NCBI GenBank assembly: GCA_949152475.1
Contig: OX424563.1
Coordinates: 5,677,001-5,741,000, forward strand
Direction of reading: 5' to 3'
DNA length: 64,000 bases
Source: Terebella lapidaria
Taxonomy: Eukaryota > Annelida > Polychaeta > Terebellida > Terebellidae
The notes under the pieces: generated by a model
Databases searched by the model: none
Seen by the model: the letters and a program-made list of their open reading frames with translations, nothing else
Told to the model about the DNA's origin: nothing
In this document: one piece after another, positions 22,083 through 32,690 of the stretch
How positions within the stretch are numbered: position 1 is the first letter of the stretch
How the letters are laid out: every line of letters begins with the position of its first letter
Position numbers and translations under genes: made by a program

Positions 22083-25000
22083 GTATTGTGAGCTCAAAAC
22101 GAGTGTATAACATGTTCAGTTGCTCTTGGATATATTGCAGTTCTAAGCCTCATACACAAAGGGTTGTTTGGATGGAATACATGTATTGAAAGAGAAATTG
22201 GAATAGATCATAATGGTGAAATCTTCATTGAAAATATTGACATTTGCAGTCATATTTTTCATGATAAAGTTTGACTTTGTTACAATTTATGGACATCGAC
22301 ATATTAGATCAACCATGGCGACCAGGCATATAAGCTATAGCTGCTCTGAGCTATATGCCCTGTGTAGTTGTGCAACCAGTAGGATTAACCCTCACACTTG
22401 GGCTAAGCTCAAACACCTTGGACTAAGTGACTTACCACGTTGGCACATGCAGTCCAAGCCAGAAAATATACCTGTGGTCACCAGCAGGAGATTGATCCGC
22501 CGAAAAACGTTTCCTGTTGTTGACAATAATTCCAAGAAAGTTCCAAGGCATGACCGATTGCGCCAAAGAACTCTTCTGGAACTCCGTTCTGGAACAGAGG
22601 AACTGAGACAGTGTATGCTTCTCAATACCTGCTCTGTCAGAAACAAAGCACCGATGCTGCGAGAACATATCATCGACAGTAGTGCATCAGTGGCCATTTT
22701 CACTGAAACATGGTTACAGCATGGAGATGATGATATAGTTAAGGACCTTACTCCTGATGGATTCACGTGCCTAAGTAAAAATGGTTCCGGCAAGCGAGGA
22801 GGAGGTGTAGCAGTGTTCTACAACAAGTCCTTTGACGCTCAACTGACCGTCAGTCAGTCATATGAATCTTTTGAGCACCTGAGTGTTTTACTGCGGAACA
22901 GGTCCGCATCTTCTCAATGCCATATTGCAGTCATATACAGACCACCAGCTGGGCCTGCTGTGAAATTTCTTGAAGAGTTTGATGCCTTCCTCGAACAACT
23001 TTCGCATTACGCTGGTGAGCTGATGGTGGTTGGCGATGTCAATTTCCACCTGGAATCGGAAAATGCACAAACCCGCCAAATATTGAGCGTCCTTGACGAA
23101 CACTCTCTTGTGCAACTCATCCCACAACCAACACACAGGTGTGGTCACACTCTAGACATGGTGGCAACACAAAGTGGTGTTAGTGGTATTGACGTGTGTG
23201 AAAGTGGTATCTCTGATCACTTCACCATCACCTGGAATTGGACCGCTCTGCAGAGTAGACTTAACGAAAAACAGGGTGGTACATATCAGTGCCGACTCAC
23301 CCGGAACTTTCACCGGGATGCGTTCGCAGATGACCTCACTTCCAAACTCTCAAAAATTAGCCAAGAACTGTCATCAGATGATCTTGCTGACAGGTATTCG
23401 ACAGCGGTTCGAGAGGTCTATGACCTACATGCACCACTGGTAACTAAGCGGGAAACTCGCAAGACAAGCTATCCATGGATTGACTCTGAGATAAAGGCAG
23501 CTCGGATACTTCGACGTGCTAATGAAGCAAAATGGCGACGTTCCAAACTGGAAGTCCACCGCCAGATATACTGTGATCACCGTCGGGAAGTCAACCGACT
23601 GATTGCCAAAGCCAAGAAATCACACTACGCTGAAAGGCTAGATTCTCGTGACCCCAGGGCTACTTTCCGTGTCATCAACGAACTTACAAAAGTTGATGGA
23701 ATAAAGCTTCCTGCGCCACCTTGTAAAGAGCTGTGTGACACTTTCGTTGACCATTTCGCCACTAAGATCTCAAACATCAGGATCAACATAAGTGACATCG
23801 TAGCTCGCGAGAACATCAGCTCAAACACCACACCTGACATAGAGGGTGGAGTGAGTTGTACTATGGATGTGATTCGTCCTGTTAGCAGGGATGAGCTCCA
23901 TAAACTAGTACTTAAATCCAACACTAAAACGTGCGATCTGGATCCATGTCCCACCTCTCTCCTAAAAGACACTGTGGATGTACATCTTCCAGTGCTAGTA
24001 CAGATGTTCAACCAGAGCTTTCGAGAGGGAGTCTTTCCAGCATCCTACAAGATGGCTCAAGTGAGGCCATTAATAAAATCAGCTGGATCTGACCACCTGC
24101 AGCTGAAGAACTATAGGCCTGTCTCAAATTTGACAACAATAGGAAAACTTCTTGAACGTATTGGGGTGCTTCGCTTGAAAGAGCATCTAGAAGCAGCGAA
24201 CAAGACGGATATCTACCAATCTGCTTACAAATCGGGTCATTCTACTGAGACAGCACTAGTAAAAGTTTTTGGAGATATCGCAACATCTCTAGATAGCGGA
24301 CACATAGTCCTCCTAGCCATGATCGATCTATCAGCAGCTTTTGATACGATCGATCATGGCATGCTGGCCAGACTATTACTAGTAGATGAAGAGTACGGAC
24401 TCCGTGGTATAGCATTGAAGTGGTACAGCTCATATTTCCAAAACCGCTTTCAGTTTGTGAGAATAGGCCCATTTCAATCTGAACCTAGTTCACTAACGTC
24501 AGGATGTCCCCAAGGGTCTATCATGGGGCCGGTGAGTTACGCCCTATACACGGCACCGTTACAACGCATCATCTCTAGTCATGGCGTCAAATGCCACAAG
24601 TATGCGGATGACTGTCAGGTATACGTGGACTGCAAACCGCGAGATTTCCTCTCTGCTAAAGCAACTCTCGAAAATTGCCTAACAGATATCCGGGCATGGA
24701 TGTTGCGTTGGAGACTGAAAATAAATGATAGCAAGACAGAGTATATCATCTTCCATAACCGTGCAACACAGGTTCCATCAGATGTTCCGTTACGTATGGC
24801 GGAAAGTGATATGGAATCAACTGAAATGGTGAGGAACCTTGGAGCGAACTTTGACTCCACGCTCAGTCGGTCACCACACGTGACCATGGTAGTTAAGGCC
24901 TGTAACTACCATCTTAAGCAACTTGGTCGTATACGACCATTCATCACACAGGATGCATGCAAGAGGGCAGTCCATGCTTTAATCTTGAGCAGGCTCGATT

Positions 25001-25660
25001 ATTGTAATGCACTCCTGGTCGATGCACCTGAATCACTGCTAAATAAGCTGCAACGGGTGCAGCATCGTGCAGCACGGCTAGTACTTCGTCCACGGGCACA
25101 GAACAGGATAGTTCGTTCAGCCCCCCTGCTGCAGGAGCTCAGTTGGCTACCCATTAGGCAGCGTATCATGTTCAAGGTGTGCACACTGACCTTCAAATGT
25201 CTCCAAGGACTGGCACCGCCTTACCTAAGTGAGCTGATTTGCCTGCACACTCGGGATTCTCGCCTTCGTCAGCCGACGAACAACCAGCTCACACAGTATC
25301 GTAACACCAGAAAAATCGGGGCCTCGACCTTCCAAGTGGCCGCACCCATTCTCTGGAATATGCTTCCTCCAAAGCTCAGAACTGCAGAACAGCTAATGTC
25401 CTTCCGCAAACAACTTAAAACTTTTCTCTGGAGCATCTGTCTCTGAATAACCGAATTTTTTATAAATGTGTACATTTGTTAATTTTTAAACGTCCATCAC
25501 CAACATTTTAATTACTATTTTATGTCATACTTACTTTTACATATATACATGTGTTGTATATGTTGATCACTCAATTTAATCTTGTACGCGCACAGATAAA
25601 ACGTCAGTTTTGAGTTTGCGCTCCTAAACATCAGCATAATAATAATAATAATAATAATAA
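22083..25660 (+). mobile_element. CR1/L2-like non-LTR retrotransposon
   Basis: One long reading frame, a short 5' leader of about 130 bp, a 3' untranslated region of about 190 bp, and a trinucleotide (ATA)n tail. It sits inside a family A copy: the A text TTCATAATACAAACATATAT ends at about 22082 and resumes as ATATATCTGGGTG at about 25661, so a short AT target duplication is possible. There is no poly(A) tail. The intact frame suggests recent insertion. The 5' end may be slightly truncated, as the leader is short. Confidence 0.8.
22213..25446 (+). CDS. Retrotransposon ORF2: AP-type endonuclease plus reverse transcriptase
   Basis: 1077 codons without stop or frameshift. The endonuclease runs from about residue 135 to 345: LNTCSVRNK, the catalytic-acid motif FTETWL (about 162), RGGGVAVFYN, YRPP, GDVNFHL (about 273) and SDHF (about 333). 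The reverse transcriptase has motif A DLSAAFDTIDH (about 702), motif B GCPQGSIMGP (about 764) and the metal-binding YADD (about 797-800). The C-terminal region ends with FQVAAPILWNMLPPKLR and FRKQLKTFLW, typical of CR1/L2/Daphne-type LINEs. Met35 at 22315 sits in a strong context (ACCATGG) and may be the true start; the hydrophobic first 30 residues could be leader read-through. All catalytic motifs seen are intact. Function: nicking the target and reverse transcription from the nick. No separate ORF1 is visible. Confidence 0.92.
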   Translation: MVKSSLKILTFAVIFFMIKFDFVTIYGHRHIRSTMATRHISYSCSELYALCSCATSRINPHTWAKLKHLGLSDLPRWHMQSKPENIPVVTSRRLIRRKTFPVVDNNSKKVPRHDRLRQRTLLELRSGTEELRQCMLLNTCSVRNKAPMLREHIIDSSASVAIFTETWLQHGDDDIVKDLTPDGFTCLSKNGSGKRGGGVAVFYNKSFDAQLTVSQSYESFEHLSVLLRNRSASSQCHIAVIYRPPAGPAVKFLEEFDAFLEQLSHYAGELMVVGDVNFHLESENAQTRQILSVLDEHSLVQLIPQPTHRCGHTLDMVATQSGVSGIDVCESGISDHFTITWNWTALQSRLNEKQGGTYQCRLTRNFHRDAFADDLTSKLSKISQELSSDDLADRYSTAVREVYDLHAPLVTKRETRKTSYPWIDSEIKAARILRRANEAKWRRSKLEVHRQIYCDHRREVNRLIAKAKKSHYAERLDSRDPRATFRVINELTKVDGIKLPAPPCKELCDTFVDHFATKISNIRINISDIVARENISSNTTPDIEGGVSCTMDVIRPVSRDELHKLVLKSNTKTCDLDPCPTSLLKDTVDVHLPVLVQMFNQSFREGVFPASYKMAQVRPLIKSAGSDHLQLKNYRPVSNLTTIGKLLERIGVLRLKEHLEAANKTDIYQSAYKSGHSTETALVKVFGDIATSLDSGHIVLLAMIDLSAAFDTIDHGMLARLLLVDEEYGLRGIALKWYSSYFQNRFQFVRIGPFQSEPSSLTSGCPQGSIMGPVSYALYTAPLQRIISSHGVKCHKYADDCQVYVDCKPRDFLSAKATLENCLTDIRAWMLRWRLKINDSKTEYIIFHNRATQVPSDVPLRMAESDMESTEMVRNLGANFDSTLSRSPHVTMVVKACNYHLKQLGRIRPFITQDACKRAVHALILSRLDYCNALLVDAPESLLNKLQRVQHRAARLVLRPRAQNRIVRSAPLLQELSWLPIRQRIMFKVCTLTFKCLQGLAPPYLSELICLHTRDSRLRQPTNNQLTQYRNTRKIGASTFQVAAPILWNMLPPKLRTAEQLMSFRKQLKTFLWSICL

Positions 25661-25662
25661 TA
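25635..25662. repeat. (ATA)n tail of the LINE
   Basis: About nine ATA units immediately after the 3' untranslated region and immediately before resumption of the interrupted family A sequence. Microsatellite tails instead of poly(A) are characteristic of CR1/L2-type LINEs. Confidence 0.85.
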
Positions 25663-26447
25663 TATCTGGGTGTAAGTGTTTAGGTCGCTCAGGCCAATTA
25701 ACACATTCCGAGTCAGACATTTGGCACTCAGCGTCATCTGAGGTCAATTTCAAGGTCATCATTAGTTGTGCCATATATGTCTTCCTATATGTTCATAACG
25801 CAAACACAAGCTCTATCTGCAAGCACTTTATCTAAAAAGGCAAATTTGGGCATTTTTGACCCAAAAATGGCTGTTTTGACCTTTCAAGGTCATCGAAGGT
25901 CAAATTCAAGGTCACCACACAAATCGCCATATATGACTTCCCATTTGAAAATAACAATATCTAGGCTCTATCTTCAGGCATTCTATGAGTAGTTCTGGCA
26001 GCTCCGATTATGAACCAAAAAAGTGGTAGAAATGGCCCAAAATGGATAGTAACACGATTTGGGACAAAACATTTTTTTTTCCTGACCCGTCAAAAAAATC
26101 AAAATGGCCACCACACGCAAACTGGCAATTCAAGGGCAACGAAAACTTATACACATCATAGAGGTACACAATGGGAATGTTTTGAAACAAAAATCTCAAA
26201 ACTGATTAGACAGTTTTTGAGAAAATGGCCACCAAAGTCCAAAATTGGCAATTTTTCGTCAAAAATGGCCGCCAAATCGGCAAAAACAATTCAATCAAAA
26301 AAATTTTAAAAACGTCTAGATACTGGCCCAAGGTATGTTCTGACAAATTTATGAGGAAATTCATCATGGAAATTAAAAAAATTACAGACCCGGATGGACG
26401 ACGGACGGATGAAAAACCACGACAATAGCTATCGGCGGTAAGCTAAA

Positions 26448-27112
26448 AACTGAATTTTTGGCCTTTTTGTGCCATTTGAGCCTAAATTTTTGGCCTATCG
26501 ATCGATTCAAGGCACCTTATCTTTATACACAATGTCAAGGACCCCATTTAGCATGGGGTCCTTGACATTGTGTTTAACTGATCAGATAGTTTTTGAGAAT
26601 ACAGTTGAAAACTGAAATTTAAGCCTTTTGAGCCCAGATTTTGGGCCTTTCAAGCGATTCAAGACACTCCATCTTTATACACAATGTCAAGGACCCCAAT
26701 AAGCATATTGTGAACTAACAATCTTGAAACTGATCAGTGATCAGATAGTTTTCGAGCCAAAAACTGAATTTTGGGCCATTTGAGCCAAAATTTTGGGCCT
26801 ATCGATCGATTCAAGGCAATCCATCATTTTACACAATGTCAAGGACCCTAATCAGCATGTTTTGAAACAAAAATCTCAAAACTGATCGAGATAGTTTTTG
26901 AGAAATTAGCCCGAGAGCCTAAATTTTAGGCCTATCAATCGATTCAACGCACTCCATCTTTATACACAATGTCAAGGACCCCAATTAGCATGTTTTGAAA
27001 CATAAATTTCAAAACTGATCAGATAGTTTTTGAGAAAACAGCTGACAACGAAATTTAGGCCTTTTTGAGCCTAGTTTTGGGCCTTTCAAGCGATTCAAGA
27101 CACTCCCATCTT
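26448..27112 (+). repeat. Host element tandem array continuing after insertion
   Basis: Units of roughly 130-170 bp contain GATTCAAGGCACTCCATCTT, TACACAATGTCAAGGACCCC, TTAGCATGTTTTGAAAC and AACTGATCAGATAGTTTTTGAG. The first unit carries a local inverted duplication (GGACCCCATTTAGCATGG, then GGTCCTTGACATTGTG near 26540). The array is cut at 27112 by the TIR element at 27113-32685 and resumes at 32691. Confidence 0.7.
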
Positions 27113-27179
27113 CAGGGGCGGATCCAGGATTTTTGAATAGGGGGGGGGTGCTCTTTTTGAATGTACGTAATCTTGAAAT

Positions 27180-27560
27180 AGTGTGAGCGAGCATAGCGAG
27201 CGAAGCCTTATGCGGTTTGGGGGCGCCGTAAGCCCGCCGATAAATTTTTGGAATTTATTGTCTCTGAGATGGTTTCTAAGGTGTATTTACAACTGTACCT
27301 TGTGAGATCACTAAGTAGATTTTCACTTTAGGAGTCTATTTTGTTTTGAATGGAGGATACATCACTGACTAGCGAGTGAAGCCTTATGCGGTCTGGGGGT
27401 TCGGGGGCGCCGTACGGCCCCGAGATATTTTTTTGATTTAGTGTCTCTGAGATGGTTTCTAAGGTGTATTTTACAACTGTACCTTGTGAAATCAATAAGT
27501 AGAATTTTACTTTAGAAGTCTGCTTAGTTCTGTTGTAAATGGAGGATAGAGAAAGGAAGG
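27180..27560. repeat. Direct repeat of about 190 bp, two units
   Basis: GCGAAGCCTTATGCGGT through TGTCTCTGAGATGGTTTCTA and AAGGTGTATTTACAACTGTA recurs with small changes (starts near 27201 and 27377). It is part of the left interior of element H. Confidence 0.75.
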
Positions 27561-27736
27561 TCTAATAGTCCTACCATTCTAAGGCTGTCCTAAAGGTTCT
27601 TATGCACCAGGAATGGTGATGGTCAATCGTTTAATAATAAAGATAAGATATAATTATCTTCCAAGTTATGCCGACATCCAGAATTATATCCAGAGTTATA
27701 AAGAACCCTGTCTGTACCAAATAAATAAAATAAAAA

Positions 27737-30700
27737 TTAGCCCAAGGGCTAAGAAAGGTTACCGGACAATATATATTTTAGATATTAGTATTTTGTCCAG
27801 TGACCTTGAAAATAAGGTCTTTGGTCAATTCAAGGACACGATAATATTCGGCAGATGTCATTTCTAGTATTTCCACAATTGATTCCTAGGCTGTAAAGTC
27901 AATAATAAGCGAGATATTAGCCATTATGTCCTGTGACCTTGGAAATGAGGTCAAAGGTCGAATTCAAGGTCATAGCAATATTCAGCATATATCATTTCCT
28001 ATATGTCCACAATTGATTCCTAAGCTGTAAAGTCAATAATAAGCGAGATATTAGCCATTATGTCCTGTGACCTTGAAAATGAGGTCAAAGGTCGAATTCA
28101 AGGTCATAGCAATATTCAGCATATATCATTTCCTATATGTTCCTAATTGATTTCTAAGCTGTAAAGTCGATAATAAGCGAGCTATTAGCCATTTTGTCCT
28201 GTGACATTGAAAGTTAGGTCAGAGGTGAAGTTCAAGGTCATGACATTGTTCAGAATATATCATTTTCTATATGTTCACAATTGATTGCTAAGCTGTAAAG
28301 TCGAGAAGAAGCGAGATATTAGCCATTTCGTTCTCTGACCTTGAAAATGAGGTCAAAGGTCAATTCAAGGTCATAGCAATGTTCAGCATATATCATTTCC
28401 TATATGTCCACAATTGATTCCTAAGCTGTAAAGTCGATAATAAGTGAGATATTAGCCATTTTGTCCTGCGACCTTGAAAATGAGGTAAAGGTCAAGTTCA
28501 AGGTCATGCCAATGTTCAGAATGTATCATTTTCTATATGTTCACAATTAATTGCTAAGCTGTAAAGTCGAGAAAAACCGAGATATTAGCCATTTTGTCCT
28601 GTGATCCTGAAAATGAGGTCAAAGGTCAAATTCAATGTCATGGCAATAATCTGCATATATTATTTCCTATATGTTCATAATTGATTCCTAAGCTGTAAAG
28701 TCGATAAGAAGCGAAACATTAGCCACTTTTTCTGTGACCTTGAAAATAAGGTCAAAGGTCAAATTCAAGGTCATTAGAATATTCGGCATATATCATTTCC
28801 TATATGTCCACAATTTATTCCTAAGCTGTAAAGTCAATAATAGGCGAAATATTAGCCATTTTGTGCTCTGACCTTGAAACTGAAGTCAGAGGTCAAATTC
28901 AAGGTCACGGGAATATTCAGCATATATCATTTCCTTTATGTCCACAATTGATCCCTAAGCTGTAAAATCGATTATAAGTGAGATATTAGCCATTTTGTTC
29001 TGTGACCTTCAAAATGAGGTCAAACGTCAAATTCAAGGTCATCAGATTATTCGGCATATATCATTTCCTATATGTCCACAATTTATTCCTAAGCTGTAAA
29101 GTCAATAATAGGCGAAATATTAGCCATTTTGTGCTCTGACCTTGAAACTGAAGTCAGAGGTCAAATTCAAGGTCACGGGAATATTCAGCATATATCATTT
29201 CCTTTATGTCCACAATTGATCCCTAAGCTGTAAAATCGATTATAAGTGAGATATTAGCCATTTTGTTCTGTGACCTTCAAAATGAGGTCAAACGTCAAAT
29301 TCAAGGTCATCAGATTATTCGGCATATATCATTTCCTATATGTCCACAATTGATTCCTAGGCTGTAAAGTTGATAATAAGCGAGATATTAGACATTTTGT
29401 GCTCTGATCTTGAAACCGAGGTCAGAGGTCAAATTCAAGGTCACGAGAATATTCAGGATATATCATCTCCTATATGTCCACAATTGATCCCTAAGCTGTA
29501 AAATCGATAATAAGTGAGATATTAGCCATTTTGTCCTGTGACCTTGAAAATGAGGTCAAAGGTCAAATTCAAGGTCATCAGAATATTCGGCATTTATCAT
29601 TTCCTATATGTCCACAATTGATTCCTAAGCTGTAAAGTCGATAATAAGTAAGATATTAGACATTTTGTGCTCTGACCTTGAAACCGAGGTCAGAGGTCAA
29701 ATTCAAGGTCACGAGAATATTCAGCATATATCATTTCCTATATGTCCACAGTTGTTTCCTAGTCACTAATCTCAATATTAAGGGAGATTTTAGGCTTAAT
29801 GTGTCCCATTATAAAGCATAGGAGAATTCAACATGGGAAAGTCCCATTTGGGCCGAGTTTGGGCCCAAAATAGCCCACTTCGAGCGATTCAAGGGCAACG
29901 AAATTTATACATGTCACAGGGGTACATATGAGGAGTGCTATGCATCAACAAGAACAAAAGTTACTGAACAGATTTTGAGAAAACGACCGTCAAAGTCCAA
30001 AATTGGTCATTTTTAAAAGAAAACGGCCGCTCTGACGTTGAGACTGAGGTCAGAGGTCGAATTCAAGATCACGAGAACATTCAGCATATATCATTTCCTA
30101 TATGTCCACAATTGATTCCTAGTCTCTAATCTCAATATTAAGTGAGATATTAGGCATAATGTGTCCCATTATAAAGCATAGGAGAATTTAACATGGGAAA
30201 GTCCCATTTGGGCCGAGTTTGGGCCAAAATGGCCCACTTCGAGCGATTAAAGCGCAACGAAATTTAAAGACATCATAGGTTCACATTTTTATCTTTGAAG
30301 TATATGGTTCGATCTTTCTGAAATTTTGCACAAAAATACCTAAAAATATTTGCAGGAAAGGATTTTTTTAGTTTTCTGATTTCCGCATTTTTTTCAAAAT
30401 GGCGGCCATTTTCGACAAAAAATGTCTGATTTTGGACTTTGGCGGCCATTCTCTCAAAATCTGTTCAGTAACTTTTTTTCTTTTTGATACAGAACACTAC
30501 TCATATGTACTCCTATGATGTCTATAAATTTCATTGCGCTTGAATCGCTCCAAGTGGGCCATTTTGGCCCAAACTCGGCCCAAATAGGACTTTCACATGT
30601 TAAATTCTCCTATGCTTTATAATGGGACACATTAAGTCTAATATCTCACTTAATATTGAGATTAGAGACTAGGAATCAATTGTGGACATATAGGAAATGA

Positions 30701-32023
30701 TATATGCTGAATATTCTCGTTACCTTGAATTTGACCTCTGACCTCGGTTTCAAGGTCAGAGCACAAAATGTCTAATATCTCGCTTATTATCAACTTTACA
30801 GCCTAGGAATCAATTGTGGACATACAGGAAATGATATATGCCAAATATTCTGATGACCTTGAATTTGACCTTTGACCTCATTTTGAAGGTCACAGAACAA
30901 AATGGCTAATATCTCACTTATTATCGATTTTACAGCTTAGGGATCAATTGTGGACATAAAGGAAATGATATATGCTGAATATTCCCGTGACCTTGCATTT
31001 GACCTCTGACTTCAGTTTCAAGGTCAGAGCACAAAATGGCTAATATCTCGCTTATTATTGACTTTACAGCTTAGGAATCAACTGTGGACATATAGGAAAT
31101 GATATGTGCCGAATATTCTGATGACCTTGAATTTGACCTTTGACCTCATTTTCAAGGTCACAGGGAAAGTGGCTAATATCTGGCTTCTTATCGACTTTAC
31201 AGCTTAGGAATCAATTACGAACATATAGGAAATGATATATGCAGATTATTGCCATGACATTGAATTTGACCTTTGACCTCATTTTCAGGATCACAGGACA
31301 AAATGGCTAATATCTCGTTTTTTATCGACTTTACAGCTTAGCAATCAATTGTGAACATAATTATAGAAAATGATACATTCTGAACGGTGGCATGACCTTG
31401 ACCTTTGGCCTCATTTTCAAGGTCGCAGGACAAAATGGCTAATATCTCGCCTATTATCGACTTTACAGTTTAGGAATCAATTATGAACATATAGGAAATG
31501 ATATACGCTGATCATTGCTATGACCTTGCATTTGACCTTGGCCTCATTTTCAAGGTCAGAGAACGAAATGGCTAATATCTCGCTTTTTATCGACTTTAAA
31601 GCTTAGCAATCAATTGTGAACATATAGAAAATGATATGTTCTGAACATTGTATTGACCTTGAACTTCAACTTTGACCTAATTTTCAAGGTCACAGGACAA
31701 AATGGCTCATAGCTCACTTATTTTCAACTTTACAGCTTAGGAATCAATTATGAACATATAGGAAATGATATATGCTGAATATTGCAATGACCTTGAATTC
31801 CACCTTTGACCTCGTTTTCCCTGTCACAGGACATAATGGGTAATATCTCGCTTATTATTGACTTTACAGCTTAGGAATCAATTGTGGACATACTAGAAAT
31901 GACACATGCCGAATATTATCGTGTCCTTGAATTGACCAATGACCTTATTTTCAAGGTCACTGGACAAAGTACTAATATCTAAAATATATATTGTCCGGTA
32001 ACCTTTCTCAACCCTTGGGCTAA
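27737..32023. mobile_element. Family B inverted pair forming a 4.3-kb palindromic structure
   Basis: The left arm starts TTAGCCCAAGGGCTAA, then GGTTACCGGACAATATATAT. The right arm ends TTGTCCGGTAACC...CTTGGGCTAA at 32023. Both outer ends are the same family B terminus; neither inner end has the ACGG-side hairpin, and the arms meet near 30285. The left arm carries the 135-bp core in one orientation (27790-29780) and the right arm in the other (30660-31960). A block with CCCATTATAAAGCATAGGAG is duplicated in the left arm (29809 and 30168). No coding sequence was found. Confidence 0.75.
28784..29330. repeat. Two-unit higher-order repeat (about 270 bp, twice)
   Basis: The pair of 135-bp units from about 28784 is repeated almost exactly from about 29051, including shared oddities such as ATAGGCGAAATATT, GAAACTGAAGTCAGAGG and GTCAAACGTCAAATTC. 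This points to a recent duplication of a dimer within the array. Confidence 0.8.
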
Positions 32024-32061
32024 TTTTTTCATGTTCTGTGGTTGATTCTGAGCTCTCTCTG

Positions 32062-32422
32062 GCTCTGATTGAGTATTTTTCATTCCAAACATGCATGTAA
32101 ATATTGCTGGTATTTAAATTTATTTATATCAGAACTACTCAATGTCACATTACATATCATATGTCATACATGTATAACTTGAAGAACTCATGATTGATGA
32201 CACTCAATTGCATAATTATTGACCAACGAATGTTAGGCCTATGTAACGCTGTATTGAGTATTTTTCATTCCACACATGCATGTAAATGTTGCTGGTATTT
32301 AAATTTATTTATCCCAAAACTACTCATTGTCACTTTACATATCATATAACATGAAGAACTCATGATTAATGACACTCAATTGCATAATTATTGACCAACG
32401 AATGTTAGGCCTATGTAACGCT
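32062..32422. repeat. Tandem repeat of about 180 bp, two units
   Basis: TTGAGTATTTTTCATTCCA through CCAACGAATGTTAGGCCTAT and GTAACGCTG occurs twice in direct order (32062 and 32253). It is part of the right interior of element H. Confidence 0.8.
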
Positions 32423-32690
32423 GGAATGCACCTTAACATATTTCTGAGTCACAGATTTTTTTGTTGAAAATATATTGTGGGGCTCTACCACTCCCCCCCC
32501 CCCCCCCCCCCCTGGTCAAAAATATCAAACGAGGAAAATTACACTCATATTTCGTTACATAGGTGCATACCCACATTTTCTATAGCTTTTTGCTCTCTCT
32601 TTTTTCTTCTTTTTCTCTTTTTTTCACGACCCAATAGGTGGGGTGCACGCCGGATGCACCCCCCCCCCCCCTGAATCCGCCAGTGATCTT

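Larger units (their letters stand above)
21577..26447 (+). mobile_element. Mosaic E/A element inserted in the host, itself carrying a LINE
   Basis: It begins with the family E 5' end (ATAGCACCAAGGGTGCT, then GTAGCTTACCGGCAATC). It switches at about 21892 to a family A 5' end (TTAGCCCTGAGGCTAA, then GGTTACCGGAC) and closes at 26427-26447 with an E-type 3' end (AGCTATCGGCGGTAAGCTA, hairpin tip deleted). A LINE splits the A part. The host text on the two sides (AGAAAACAGCT and AAAACTGAATTTT) joins without target duplication, as expected for Helitron-like insertion. Confidence 0.6.
27113..32685. mobile_element. TIR element H (poly-G-associated family) with ATCTT duplication
   Basis: Ends CAGGGGCGGATCCAGG (27113) and CCTGAATCCGCCAGTG (to 32685) are inverted, matching at 13 of 16 positions. 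Each is followed inward by a run of G or C. ATCTT flanks both sides (27108-27112, 32686-32690), and the uninterrupted host array reads CCATCTTTATACACAA, so a 5-bp target duplication is supported. No transposase gene is present. The CAG...GGCGGAT terminus recalls hAT-like families, but those duplicate 8 bp, so the class is open. Family B DNA (27737-32023) is nested inside. Confidence 0.65.

Noticed and set aside
27760-32000. Possible CRISPR-like array of regularly spaced repeats
   Set aside because: Units are contiguous 135-bp tandem repeats without unique spacers, in a eukaryotic transposon context.
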